From positions 958,001 to 1,022,000 of the forward strand of contig JAUTXW010000873.1 of NCBI GenBank assembly GCA_030620095.1: a stretch of DNA of 64,000 nt, in the 5' to 3' direction. Each line of letters starts with the position of its first letter. Position 1 is the first letter of the stretch. A program made the position numbers and the translations under genes. Shown piece after piece: positions 12,414 to 25,365 of this stretch. The notes beneath the pieces were generated by a model. The model did not search any database. It was given only the letters and a program-made list of their open reading frames with translations, and had not been told where the DNA came from. Origin of the DNA: Kuschelorhynchus macadamiae. Lineage: Eukaryota; Arthropoda; Insecta; Coleoptera; Curculionidae.

Positions 12414-14070
12414 CATTCTACCTTGTCTACCACTTTCAAACAAAAACAGAAGATTGGCCACAACTATGACTATTTTTAACTTCTTCATAATCCCTCTTAC
12501 CTGTATTTACATCGTCCCGTACCAACAAAATATTATCAGTAGTGTGTATGTTTAATGTACGTGGTATATCTATGAAAATATATTTAAAATAACAAATCTG
12601 AAAGGAAGCCTAAGGGTGGAAATTACCCTTATATTATATTATATCATTCCGTTATTTGAAATAAAGTTCCTAATAAATATCTAAAATTTCAAATATTGCA
12701 TAAAGGCAAAAAAAAAAACTAATAGCGCCCGCTTAATTGAAGGAAATCCTCTAAATTACAATATATTTTATTTTTAATCCTCTTATATAAGTAATACAAA
12801 AAAAAGTAAAACACTGTAATTCCTCCTACTTCCAAAATATTTTATTATGTTTTATATAAAAACGTCAAAATCAAATCAAACATTTATTTAATTTGTACAT
12901 TTATGTATATTCATGCTCTTTAAAAAAATATTGTGGTTTTTTCCTCTACTTGCAATAATAATTCGAGAGCAGACATATGAAGCCAATACAATTATTTTTC
13001 ATTTTGAGCAAGTAACAAACACGTTTATCTGCATTTTTGTTCTAGAAAAAATCGTAAAATACTACTAACTTTTCTGTTCTGGGATACTTTAGGGCAGTTG
13101 AAGACGTCCGTCCTTCATCTACTACATGCTGTAGCTAGGCCGAATCTTATTGGAGAAATCTTGTTTTATTGCATATTGTTTCCATAAAACCAATATGTTT
13201 TTCTTCAAAAACACTTTTGGATGATGTGGTGAATGCGCTTCATATTCTTATAATTCCACTGGAAGCTATCACGACATGTAACGGAAAGGCAGAACAAGGT
13301 CTGCCGGGCCAGCTACTATTGTTAAAAGTTGTTAGCTTCTTTGAGTAAAAGGAAAGCAATAGAATAATTCGTTTTTTAGGAGACTAAATCTTACATTACC
13401 TCTGTATAATTTTCCTCTACGAAAAAATAAATAACTTAATGGGTTTAAGGTGATAGATCTTCAAAAACAATGTTTCAGTTATATATCTCCCACGTTAGCA
13501 GCTTGGAAACTAGCAGAAGGAAATTTACCATCTGCAATCAATTATGGATGACAACTTAACTTAACTTGTAAAGTGTTATTTTAAAAAAGAATAGCTCAAA
13601 AACGTCAATGTGCCTTTAAAATAGGTGTACCCTTCACAGACATTTGGGAATATAGAACACAATATGTTTGAATATGAAAATTTCATCGAAAAATGTCGGA
13701 AAGTTCCTCTACCAACGAATCTGAACAAAAATCAGAACCTTAATTATATCTTTATTTAAACGTTAGTATTCAATTTTCTCCTTGGTACGTTTGTATTTGC
13801 TTGTTAAGCTTCCTGTAAGAACTGCCCATAAAATAAAAGACTGTCCCGGGCCTCAATTACTCTGTTTGTTTATATAGGCTAAATGCCTAGACCGATCTTG
13901 ACTTGACTTGGCTTGATTGATTTTGGCTCTATTCCTACTGGAATAATTTGCCAACCCATTCTCTCAACGTCCAAAATTTGGTCTGACTCTGAATCATGTC
14001 CTGGACATCCTTTCTTGTTCCAAGTTATACTTTTCTTTGATTTAACTTTTTAATTCTCGAAATGCTTCTT

Positions 14071-14404
14071 GGCTTCCACTAGATGCCCCTTGAGAGTACC
14101 ACTGGTCTCACGAGATGACCTTTTCTTTCAAGCTATCCCCTTATCCCTCTCACTCCCGCCACATAGCGGTCATTACGCTAGTATTCTATGTAGAACTGCG
14201 GCAGATGAACGGGATAGAATGCAGGAATAACTAGGCCTCACACGTTCATAGCATCTGCTCCCTTTCTAGCGGGGTCGTTGGTTTCCACTCTGAGCGGATG
14301 AGTCTCCCGCTTCCCCCCGAAATAAAGCAGCAAAACCGAACACGTGGAACCACTTATGTTAATAACACAGAGGTCTGCCTTCGACGAGACGAACCGGAAG
14401 ACTC
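14071..14404 (+). repeat. 330-bp dispersed repeat, copy 1
   Basis: Nearly identical, over its whole length, to 54426-54759. It starts CTTCCACTAG(A/G)TGCCCC and ends at GACGAACCGGAAGACT. It is richer in G+C than its surroundings and carries an AATAAA-like stretch. The two copies are in the same orientation and their outer flanks differ. It could be an LTR or a SINE-like unit; I see no diagnostic ends. Confidence 0.75.
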
Positions 14405-15233
14405 TAGGCCGATCTTCGTGAATGATGCATTAAAAGGTTCGTCTATACCCTGCGACGTTTTCATTGTGACTGGGTTAAGAGGTTAAGACGTAAAAATAAA
14501 CAACGAATGATTTTTTAAGCTGTATTAATAATTAGAACGTTGCATTAAACTAATTAATTATTAATGCAATTTTTGTTTTTGAATATTCTATGCGGATTTG
14601 TATGAAGTAACAATTTCCTCATTTCTAGCAAAACTCCAATTGAATAAAATGTTTCTATTAAAATCGACTCCTTTCAATTATTTTCAGTAAATTGAATAAA
14701 ATCTGCCAATTATATTTCTTTGAACCAAACATTTGTAAATTAAGCCTATTTGCTACCTTTCAAACTGGATATAATTGAGACATTGAACGTTCTTGAAAAC
14801 GTTTAAATTGCAGAATTTTAAAAGAAAACTTTAAGTTAATAAGTGAAGAAAACTCTTGTGTAGTGTCTAGCAAAAAACATTTGTAGATGTTGAGCATATT
14901 GATCCGATTAAATATTTGTAATTTATTTGTAAACGCTCATTAAAAGTCATACACTGTATTATTGCCACCTTAAAACTTAAAATGTGTCATATTATTGATT
15001 TTCATGCGTAAAAAAAAAACAGCTATTTAACATCCAGTAATGATTTTTGTAGTCACATTTCATCCCCTGTACATAAAAAAGTTTGAACTTAACTATAGTT
15101 ATTTATTTATTAAAACAACGTACATATGCAGTAAGTTAACTTAAGCAGAAAGCTATTTTTTCTGGGGTGCCCTCGGTTACCTAACCCTAGAGCTCGCCCT
15201 AGACTCTCTTGCACGCATCTTTCATTTTACTTA
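14405..15233. other. AT-rich spacer
   Basis: No gene recognised. It ends at the putative target duplication of the next element. Confidence 0.4.
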
Positions 15234-15789
15234 CACGGTATCAGAGCTGTCAGAAAAAAGTATCTTAGTTACTTTAGAGTAACTTAGTTACTTTAAAGTA
15301 TCTAATTTGCTGTATCTTAGTTCCTTTATCTTTTGGCAAAAAGTAACTAGTATCTTAGATACTTTTTAAAGGATCTGTATAGTATCGAAAAGTAACTTAG
15401 ATACCGAAAAGTATCTAAGATACCAATAAGTACCCAAATTACTGCGAGAAAAGTTCCTTTAGACAAGTTTCGACTTGTTTGAAAGGGCGATCGAGGTTAT
15501 TACTGACGGCGTTTTTTGTTTTGGTTTTATAGCTGTGACTAATGCCTGCCAGCTCCGGTATTCATATCAATCCCCGCTGATTGTTGAAATCATGCAAGTG
15601 ATGTCAGATTAACCGAAAAATATGAAAATGTCTAACTTATGTATTATAGCATGAATTAGTATTTTTGCGTCAAAAAATCAACTTTTTTTTTGATAATATC
15701 TAAAGTACATTATTATTTTCAGGGTGTTATGGATATAAATTTCGACGAGTTTGCAGAGATTTCTCTTCTTCATTTTATGGGAGGCGGTT

Positions 15790-17515
15790 CAAAAGGCTGG
15801 GGACAGCTTTGGATTATATCTCTTCATCAGACATTGTTGTAATTCCGCCCAATGTTGACACCCAAACTGTCGAAGAGGATATTGATGATGATGAAATCAC
15901 CGATATGGTTGAGAGGTTTCCTCACGATGTTCCTGGAGAGATGGAGATACATCCATATGAATCTGATGAAAGTGACGATGAAAGGCCCCTTGCGCAATTA
16001 CAACAAAAACTTAAAAAGGACCTAGACTCCCCATTGAATAAAAAACTAAAAACTCAGATCAGTCAACCAAACTGGTCTAATGACGCTATTGATCAAACGA
16101 TGCCAGTAATATCCAAGATCGCTTAGAAGTAGTAAAGAGAGAGTTAGAACATCTTGATCCAGTGCGAGTTTTTGAAACATTATTTGATGACGAAGTTATA
16201 AATCATATTGTTATGCAAACAAACCTGTACTCCTCCCAAAAAAACGACCATCAATTTTTCGTTACGCAACCCGATATCAAACTGTTTATTGCCATACTCT
16301 TGTTTAGTGATTACCATGAAGTGCCGAGACAACGCCTTTACTGGAGCCTTGAAGATACTTCCCTAGGTTTTGTGTCCAATGCCATATCTAGGAATAGATT
16401 TGAAGATATAAAAAAAATATCTACATTTAGCAGAAAACAATAACCTTGATATCGCCGACAAAATGGCGAAACTGAGACTACTTATGATTCTCCTAAACCA
16501 AAGATTTCTTCAATGGGTTTTTTTTTCACCAAGACTTGTCAATAGATGAAGCAATGGTCAGGTATTTCGGCCACCACTCGGCGAATCAGTTTCTAAAGGT
16601 AAAACCTACTAGATTCGGCTACAAATATTGGATGCTGAAGAGTTCCACTGGTTACTGTTATTCATTTGACACTTATTGCGGTGCTAAAAATAAGCCAGAA
16701 ACTCAGGAAGCTAAATTACCTTTAGGATCCTCAGTTGTATTAAGTTTATTAAACAGCGTTGCGGTGCCATGAGACCACATTGTATTTTTTGACAATTACT
16801 TTACCAGATCTACCCCAAACTCTGAGAGAAAAGGGATTTCGCGCCACGGGTACAGTAAGAGAAAATCGAATCAAAAAATGTCCTTTGTCCAATACCAACA
16901 TTTTCAAGAAAAAGAAACGGGTTTTTTTTGAATATAAGTACAGCGACGCCAATATTTTGTTTGTGCGATGGAAAGATAATAATGTAGTAACACTGGCTAC
17001 AAACTACGACGCAGCTGAGTCTGCCAGGAAAGTAAAAAGGTGGTCAACGACTCAAAAAGAAAAGGTCGATATACCACAGCCCTATCTTTTTCAAAACTAC
17101 AATAAAAATATGGGAGGCGTTGACTTATTAGATCAAGCGGTGAGTTGCTACAGAATCAATATTTGTGGGAAAAAATGGTGGTTGTCCTTGTTTACACACA
17201 TGGTCAATGTATCAGTTGTGAATGCTTGGAGGCTATATCAACTATCAAACCCGGGAGTTGATTTACTAGAATTCTAGAGAGCCGTTGTAAGATTTTACGT
17301 GAAATGTTATGGTAAATCTCAAATTATAACTCTAAAACAAAGACGTGTAGGGAAGGCTTCCAACGATGTAAAGTATCATGAAGGTGGACATTTTCCTAAA
17401 AAGTTAGAAAAACAACTTCGATGTAGTCAATGTCATCTTCGGGCTAGATGGGGATGTAGATAATGCAAGGTGGCTCTTTGCTTGGCGCGGGAGTGTTTTG
17501 TCAAATACCATTCAT
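15790..17515 (+). pseudogene. piggyBac-superfamily transposase (PGBD3-like), frameshifted
   Basis: Successive frames give an acidic N-terminal part (DYISSSDIVVIPPNVD, 15805-16126), then FETLFDDEVINHIVMQTNLY and YHEVPRQRLYWS (16162-16443). The core follows: LSIDEAMVRYFGHHS (Asp codon 16545), GYKYWMLKSSTGY, VFFDNYFT (Asp codon 16791), GFRATGTVREN, then YNKNMGGVDLLDQ (Asp codons 17122 and 17131). These three Asp positions match the piggyBac catalytic DDD, so the active-site residues survive. A Cys-rich tail (RCSQCHLRARWGCR-stop-CKVALC...ECFVKYH) ends near 17515 and corresponds to the C-terminal zinc-binding region. Frameshifts near 16130, 16440 and 16805 and stops at 16770, 17275 and 17461 kill it. 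The right terminus is listed separately; no left terminus was found. Confidence 0.9.
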
Positions 17516-17603
17516 ACATTGTTTTTGCTGTTTTCTGGTTTGAAAATTTACTTGTGTTTTATAAGACTATTTTTGTTTATGTGCCCAATGTACCCATATG
17601 AGT

Positions 17604-17614
17604 ACATATATGTA

Positions 17615-17700
<86 letters not shown>

Positions 17701-17715
17701 CATATATATATCTAG
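17604..17715. repeat. (TA)n microsatellite
   Basis: Alternating TA with a few TG/CA interruptions, between the piggyBac coding end and its right terminus. Confidence 0.95.
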
Positions 17716-17830
17716 AATCTATATCTATAAGTAACGGTAGATCATAGAGATACATATCTCTATTTTGTTTTATTTAAAATACGTGTCTAACCAACAATCT
17801 GTGTAGTTTTTCATTTTTTTCCCTAAAAAA

Positions 17831-17853
17831 AGTCATTGGCACTAATGGGTTAA
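17831..17853. repeat. piggyBac right terminus and TTAA
   Basis: The reverse complement reads TTAA followed by CCCATTAGTGCCAATGAC, that is TTAA target plus CCC-starting terminus, typical of piggyBac. TTAA is at 17850-17853 and the element end is at 17849. Confidence 0.75.
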
Positions 17854-19432
17854 TTGTAAGCTGCCAACCGATAGTCGCAATAATACCGGCTAATAGCTAG
17901 TAGGGTGTTAGGTTAGAGTTTTGTATCGTTGGTACTATAGTATTTGTGAAATTCCATTTTACATTTTTACCAGATTACTACTAGAAGGTAATTCACTTTA
18001 ACCAGGAATTAAACCCTATTCGCACAGTTTACACTTCCTAGATAAGTGATGCGTGTTGTGGCTTCTAGATAAGAACCAGGCACACTGTAGTAACCTAATT
18101 CTCCACAGATTGTCCTCAAATGTTTATAATATTTTAGGGGGTAAAAAAAAAGTAACTTTTAAATGGAACTCTTTTATATACAGAGTGGTGGGTCTCATGA
18201 GCTTTATAAACCCAAACATTTTAGGTTTTTTTCGGTTTTATACTATAGCATATGCCGTATAGAGTAGATTAAAGCAAAAACTTTTATCCAAAAAAAAAAA
18301 AAATTGCTACATTTCATGCAAAAACTCTTTATTATGAAACTTCTGAGAGAATACAGAAACGAAATTATTCTAAACTAACCTGATTTTCATTTCCTTGTAG
18401 AAGAGATTTTTATTTATTATGGCGTTAATAATAATTTGATAGATTTTTATGGATTTAATGATGGTTTTTATCAACTAACCTAACGCTAACGAGATAGATC
18501 CACCTAACAGATAGATTTTGTTAAAAAAATCTCTGGTTGAGTATAGACACGAAATTTTGTTGGCGCGCTACCGCCCGCTTTCTTTATAGCACCTAACCTA
18601 ACCAATCCTAACCTAATCTGGATTTTTATTAATTATAAGTTTAGTTAAAAAAAAGGACTAAAAAATATATTATAAAAACAGTACCGGGCCTGGCAACGTC
18701 GGAATAGAGTAGGATGCGTAATGAATATAAGCTTCAGGCACAGATTAACAACCAATTAATCTGTGCTTCAGGATTAATCACTTGTCATTTTTAATTAAAA
18801 GATGGCTGGACGCCGTTCAGTAAAATAGGAAGAAAATGCAAGTGATTTATGTTTTCTGTAACTTTTACAAAAAAAAATATTTATTATAAACAAATATTAG
18901 TGAGAATTGCGTATTTTAGTTATTAGTAACAGCATACAAGCTTAAACTTCCGCAAACGGCGTTAAAAATCATATCTGAAGAGAGAGAATAAAACAAGTTT
19001 TTAGTGATTTCTTATTAAAAAATTGACTCTTCCAAGGTTAGTTATGTGCAGAAATGTCCTATTTACAATAATCCTCCAAAAGAATATAAACAAAGTGTAA
19101 AAATTATGGGTTTATAAAGCTCACCTTCACCCAGAGGGGGTTGAGAAAATAGGTCTCATTTTATCGGTTCAGCAATTTATTTTTACCAAAAGTTGTAGGT
19201 TATTGAAACAAATCGTCAGTTATTCTTGTAATAAAAACGCGGTTAATGGGGTGTTTTATACGATTTATTACAAAAAACTTATAGTTTAAACTTCTGACAC
19301 ATTTTTTAACCTTAAATAGGAATTTTACTTCAGGGTTCAAGAGAAACAACATTACAATTGCTTACTTTATGTATGTGTACAGCGAAATATAAATTCCGAT
19401 ATAGGATAATAATGATATTGGTTACACACTGT
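17854..19432. other. AT-rich interior of the hAT-like element
   Basis: No gene supported. A perfect hairpin lies at 18738-18766 (11-bp stems GCACAGATTAA/TTAATCTGTGC, 7-base loop) inside an 8-bp direct repeat gcttcagg (18731 and 18765). CCTAA-like words lie at 18591-18617. Confidence 0.5.
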
Positions 19433-19585
19433 AGTCATTTTTACTTCGCTCATAAAAGGGAAGTATTGAAGTCGTGCAAAAATCATCTTCTGAGATTTTT
19501 TCAGATCTTTACCTTTCAGGCGCCCCTAGATGCTGAAAAATATGTTTTCTCAATTCCGTCGGTATGTCTGTATGTCTTGTTTTTT
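19433..19585 (-). repeat. Dispersed cagacagac repeat, terminal fragment
   Basis: Begins with the hairpin end (cataaaagggaagtattg), then gcgcccctagatgctgaaaa, atgttttctcaattccgtcg and a decayed gtctgtatgtc core; the rest is missing. Confidence 0.65.
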
Positions 19586-20536
19586 TTTGGCGGCATACCG
19601 GTAGGGTGTAGAATGTTGTACGCTGTACTGTTTGGTATTTTTATATATCATTTTATTTTATTTACAGTTATGTTTTGTTTTGTTTTAAAGTCGAAAAATA
19701 ACTGGATAAAGTACCCATGTTCTATAAGATTCAATATATACCTCTTCTGTTAATCATTTATTGTTTTTTTTAAGTGGGTGGTATTTCTAGGGGGTTGTAT
19801 GTTGTATTTATGTTAACTGTCGTAAAAATACCATTGCCGGTAATTCTGGGGTGATAGATGTTTAAACATATATATTTTCCTTTTTCGTAAATTAATAAAG
19901 ATATGAAATATCTTACCTAACCTAATTCGTTACGAAACTTAATACATAATATACAGAGTAACTAAAAAAGTATCTTTGACAGCTCCGCACGATAGCCATC
20001 AATTCAAGCAATTTCAGGATCTCTGATTTTCCCAACACATTAGTAAGTGCTTACAGAAAAGTTACATTAATATAAAATCACTATACTAATATAGAGCTGA
20101 GTTAAAAAAAAATTAGGACTATGTTAGCTTAGCTTAGTTATTGTAATACAATATGCATTATGGTCCCTGTTTTAGAAAACTTTGAAGAAAAGAGAATACA
20201 AAGACTTTAAAATTGTGGTTTGTAATTCGCTTAACAGTGAAAACCGGAAGAAAATGCATTCTTGATGTTCTTCTTTTCCAATTTAGAAAGTCAAATACAA
20301 TTTAATTTATACAATAAAATCAAATATCGATCTTTTGTGCAAAACCTAAAGATACGTTTTAAAGTTTTTTTTAAGTCCTCTCTCTTGTCCATACAATTCA
20401 ATTATTTAAGAAGTCATTTTTATGTCAGATTACGAACTTAATAAGTTAAAAATTAAATCATAAAGATTATGTGTCTAAAATTATTTTATATAGTATGTAG
20501 TATATGTAATTTTAATTTTAAATTATGGTTTGTATT

Positions 20537-21355
20537 CAGGGACGTAGAGAGAAAATTCATTTTGGGGGGGCCAGTTGGGGTCACAAATAGTTCTAGAGGG
20601 GCCTATATACAGGGACTGTCATTAGTGTGTCAAAGTAGCATACTTTCCTAGTAATGGTTTTTTTACATTAATGGTGTATTCTGTAACAAATAATATGTGC
20701 CAATAAAAAAACTAATACGAATTTTGTACATTTATTTTAGGTTTTTGAATGAAATAACAAATTTTATACAAAAGTAACTTAATTAAACACATCTGAAGAA
20801 ACATGTTTTTTTTACTTTTATTTAATGTACAGTTGTGGAAGTATTACTAAAACTAATAAAAAATAAACATGAATAATATAAACCGTTAACTAAAAAATAC
20901 AAAAAAAAACAGTTCATAAAATTAAATTTATCCTCTTATTTTCCGCGAAAATATCTATTACTCTTTGAAGATCTATGTTTTCTACCAATGACTTCTCAAT
21001 TGATAAAATAGCCAAGTTTGATAGTCTGTCATTTCCAATTCTATTTCTCAAAAATGATTTTATTATTCTTAAACAAGAGAAAGTTCGCTTACGTGAATTA
21101 CTAGAGACCGGGATTGTTACAGCGATTATTACTGTTTATATTTTCTTTGTCTTAATTAGGTAAAGGTCAGCTTATATTTGGGATTCTTACAAGTAGAGAT
21201 ATTTTGTGTTGTGGTTTGAGTATTTCATTTCGTAAAAATATTGTGCTTGTATGAGCGTACCGTATAATATATTTAGCCAGGCCAATGAGGGTGCCACAAG
21301 ATAAAACGGGGGGCCGCGGCGCCCCCCCCAGGCCCCTCCCCTGTCTACGTCCCTG
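20537..21355. mobile_element. hAT deletion derivative with perfect TSD
   Basis: The ends read CAGGGACGTAGAGAG (left) and, as reverse complement, CAGGGACGTAGACAGGGGAG. The 8-bp duplication tttgtatt is exact (20529-20536 and 21356-21363). Both subtermini carry G/C-rich runs. The 819-bp element keeps only the last part of a transposase on the minus strand. Confidence 0.92.
20914..21099 (-). pseudogene. hAT transposase C-terminal remnant
   Basis: The minus-strand frame reads LRIIKSFLRNRIGNDRLSNL then AILSIEKSLVENIDLQRVID and FAENKRINLIL-stop. This is the pattern of the hAT C-terminal dimerisation region found in DUF4371/ZMYM-type hAT proteins. Everything upstream, including the catalytic core, has been deleted, so the element must have moved using a transposase supplied elsewhere. 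Confidence 0.8.
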
Positions 21356-21363
21356 TTTGTATT

Positions 21364-21974
21364 ATATTTTAAACTCTAAAAGTAGTTTATAATACCTATT
21401 GTGGTATCTACTAGTTTAGGGTTAGGTGGAAGAACAGGTATCCCTTCATCCAAGAATGGATAAACTGAATCTCGTTCTGATGGAATTTATTTATTTGTGA
21501 CTATTAATTATTTCAATAAAAGTAATTTATTATTATTATTAAGCAATGTTTTCAAGGGAGGATGTGACAATAAGCTACCCAATGGCCTAGGTGCTGCGGC
21601 ATTACTGAGTCACCCCCCCCCCTTAACCATTACATAATACAGAATGTACTATATGCTTAAAAAATGTCTTTATACACTCTTCACATAATATTTATATTTG
21701 ACGTTCGATTTGCTATTATAGGGAAACGACAATAACTATCCTAGTCAACTAGACCCAAGTAACTAAAAAATACCCATTAAAGAATTTTGTTGAGTCGCAA
21801 AAAATGTAATACCTATTAAAGAATTTAGTTGGCTCGCAAAAAAAACTGTATTATTTGATACAAAATTTTAATTTATAGGCATAAACAATGAACATACAAA
21901 ATACAGATAACAATATTATGTTGGTTCAACAAAAGCAATTAAATAGCACATTTTTATCAGTGAATCTAAAGTTT
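21364..21974. other. Spacer with a 39-bp tandem duplication
   Basis: Copies start at 21771 and 21810 (tacc(c/t)attaaagaattt...). A C-run lies near 21614-21622. No gene. Confidence 0.6.
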
Positions 21975-23103
21975 AGACACTCATTTTGCGCTTCTTAGTC
22001 TGCCTTTTGAAAGCAGCCTTTGGGGCATCTCTCGTAATAGTCCAGCAGTAGTCGGTTAACATCTCACTGTGCCATTTTCCCTTATACCTTCTTTCCAGGT
22101 TTGAAATATTGCTCGTCACTTACAGCACCACAATTTTCCGGAAAGTAATCCAGATGAGAATCCAGGAAATTCATTTTCAAGAACATTACACCCCCCTACA
22201 AAAAGAACACAAAAGAAGTTTGGCAATCAGGTCTTTATAGTTTTCTGCTTTCATGTTTCCCAAAAAATTTGTTGCAACCATTAGGCATTCCAACCGTCTT
22301 TTTCCTTGCCTTCAAGTATGGAATCGAATTTCGCATCTTCGAAGAGTTTCCTAATCTGGAGAACCTATAAATATTCCCTCTTTAATTTTAGCGTCACTGA
22401 TTCTAGGCAACCTCTTTAATTTCAGCGTAACTGATTCTAGAGAATTTTTCTTTTAATTACATGAAAATGCGGCCTTCTTTGTCCATGGCCTTCACAAAGT
22501 ATTTCATAAGTCCCAAGTTTATGTGAAGTGACCGTAGTAAAATCTTTTCAGGGAGAAGTAATGACGCAGTGGTGACATTTTTCTATCTGGCTCAAAAGAC
22601 TCTCTTGGTCGCCAAATTTTGTACAATACTGTATCGCAGATCTTTTTTTCGATAAGCCTTTTTTGATGGGAGGTGTCAAGCAAAAGTAACAGTCAGTAAC
22701 GTGGTCTTTCGGTTGTCGACAGATCATAGCAACAGCTACGCTTTTTTCCACTTAGCCAGCCGCGAATGTTGGACGCACATTTGTTGCAGCAGTTATGGGG
22801 AACACAATTTTTATCCTGTTTTCCAACTTTGTAGCCAAAATGCAAGTAATAAGCCTTTTTTATTAAAGGGCTAAGAGTACGTTTTTGTTTCACAAAAGTC
22901 ACTTTATCACATATATTAGAAAAATGATTCGGCTTATTTATACAAACTCGTGAAATATTGCTCAAAACTCTATAATTTCTCAAATACGAACCAACTGGTG
23001 GTTGAAATACAGCTAACAAAGAATGTAAATCTCTTATAAAATACTCCTGGTATAAAAAATTCAGGCATTTCTCATTTAATGGTCGAACTCTCCCATACGT
23101 CAA
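21975..23103 (-). pseudogene. Decayed repeat-borne Cys-rich protein gene (insect family)
   Basis: The minus-strand N-terminal part (23103 down to 22693) contains PPVGSYLRNYRVLSNISRVC, FSNICDKVTFVKQKRTLSPL and the knuckle CCNKCASNIRGWLSGKKRS. A shifted frame (about 22751-22548) gives DHVTDCYFCLTPPIKKGLSK. Further pieces toward 21975 read RISDAKIKEGIFIGS, LVATNFLGNMKAENYKDLI, HLDYFPENCGAVSDEQ and a basic tail. I know this order from a multicopy uncharacterised protein family in insect genomes, repeat-associated and with CxxC pairs; its biochemical role is not known to me. About 200 central residues are missing and many stops and frameshifts are present. Confidence 0.7.
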
Positions 23104-23123
23104 GGGTAGGTTGGTAAATTAGC

Positions 23124-23805
<682 letters not shown>

Positions 23806-24600
23806 TCATTCGTAAAAGGGAAGTATTGTAATCGTGAAAAAATTACCCTCCCAGATTTATCTGTCTGTCAGATTGGCTTCAAATTTTGGTCAAAAATTAA
23901 GGGTCATATGGGGATGATCTGGTAACATTTTAGTAAAAATCCAATATAGCAAAACAAAATAAACAAGATAAAAACCTTATTTCTGATTTACAAGACCAGT
24001 ATTTTTATTAAATTATCAAAACTTAAAAATGATAATATATTTTTATCAGTGTTCTTTGATTAGGTTTTTTTCAAGCTTACATATTTATCGAGATATTTAT
24101 ATTTCTAAGTCTAAGCATCTTTTATTAAAACTCTTTATCAGATTTACTTCAAATTTAAGGGTTATGTAGGGATGACCTGGTAATAGTTTTGAAATGTTAA
24201 ATAAGTTATTACTAAAAACAAAGTATTCAAATGACCTCAAAGTTTGGACAAAAATCAAGTGTTACTTAAGAATCAACCAATATTTTGGTACTAATCTGAG
24301 ATAGCAAAATAAAAGGAGGTTTAATAAGTTATTTAGAAAAATCAGTTTAAAAAACTACTTATTAGATTAATTTCAAATTTTGGGCATCCAATAAATGTGA
24401 TAAAAGTCAATCCGTTAACTACCTTTTCAGCTGCGCTGCGAACTGACAAACAGATAGACAGAGCGGCCGAATTGAGAAAACCTATTTTTGGCATCTAGGG
24501 ACGCTAAGACGTGAATATATGTCAAATCTGGGAGGATAATTTTCTTCACTCACAAATATGGCCGCCATTTTGAATTCTTACCACAATTTTACCAGTTCAT
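23806..24600. repeat. Dispersed cagacagac repeat, rearranged copies
   Basis: An inverted copy starts at the hairpin end (ttcgtaaaagggaagtattg) and runs to about 23960. Further family blocks in both orientations follow to 24600, including gcgaactgacaaacagatag and catctagggacgctaag. This is a mosaic of at least two broken copies. Confidence 0.6.
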
Positions 24601-24734
24601 CTCTATACCACAATTAATTGCTGTACAAAATCGATCCATTAAATAGATTTTTCAGGCTGAATTTCTAGGTCGGTCAAGATAACTCCCCATAATGAATTTT
24701 TATATCAAAATTTTAAGGTTCTTTTACACTCTTT

Positions 24735-25365
24735 TTGCACCGTTTTGCACCCTAGAATTTAAAATTTGCCACCCCTCTCTTGACTAAATACTGACTAGTT
24801 TTACTCGGTGGTTCCATGTTGACCGTGCCCCCAGTTGACACATTTTCAATTGCGAATCGGCATATTAATCACTGAGTTTAGCACCGTTTTTTACCACAAA
24901 ATTTAGGTTTTGCACCACTTCTATAGGCACTGTACCAATACCTAAAAGTTGATACCTAGCCCCCCTACTTGACAAATTTACGTTTGCGACTCAGCATATT
25001 ATTCGGTGAGTTTTGCACCATTTTGCATCACAAAGTTTAAGCTTTGCACCCCTTCTATAGGTACCCTAACTAAATTTACGTCTGCGTTACGTTACGTGAG
25101 TTTAGCACCACAAAGTTTAAACTTTGAACTCCTTTTATAGCCACTCTACAAATACCTGAAATTTGAAACTTAGCCCCCCCTCCACTACTTAATAAATTTA
25201 CATTTGCCACCCATCATATTATTCGATGAGTTTTGCACCACAAAGTTTAGGCTTTGCACTCTTCCTATAGGAAATCTACAAATACCTGAAATTTTAAACC
25301 CATCCCCACCACGTTATAAATTTACATTTGCGACGCAGCATATTATTCGGTAAGTTTCTAAAGAG
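24735..25365. repeat. Tandem array of about 130-bp units
   Basis: Four to five diverged copies begin near 24735, 24876, 25009, 25097 and 25225. Each carries ttt(a/t)gcacc, cacaaagttta, gcaccccttctatagg, aatacctgaaatttga, agcccccc and cagcatattattcggtgag. Spacing is 141, 133, 88 (internal deletion), 128 and 125 bp. Confidence 0.85.

Larger units (their letters stand above)
10841..14070. other. AT-rich intronic/intergenic DNA
   Basis: More than 3 kb without a supportable gene. It contains a 35-bp tandem duplication, a hairpin (both listed separately) and a C-run near 11972-11981. Short open frames here lack motifs and splice context. Confidence 0.45.
15242..19987. mobile_element. hAT-like element carrying a piggyBac insertion
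   Basis: The left end reads CAGAGCTGTCA; the reverse complement of the right end reads CGGAGCTGTCA. Both ends carry TTAGTTACT at the same offset (positions 24-32 from the tip). Flanks are cacggtat (15234-15241) and cacgatag (19988-19995), 6 of 8 identical, as expected for an old hAT duplication. The left subterminal 200 bp is an array of agtaac/agtatc words (15255-15460), while the right end has only two. No hAT transposase is recognisable inside; instead there is a piggyBac pseudogene. The assignment rests on ends alone and could be a chance pairing of two copies. Confidence 0.55.

Noticed and set aside
14470..14486. gactgggttaa as the left end of the piggyBac element
   Set aside because: It has the same orientation as the right terminus, whereas a left end should be inverted; it lies outside the hAT-like borders as well.
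18591..18617. CCTAA-like telomeric repeat
   Set aside because: Only a few imperfect words; far too short for an interstitial telomere and common by chance in insect introns.
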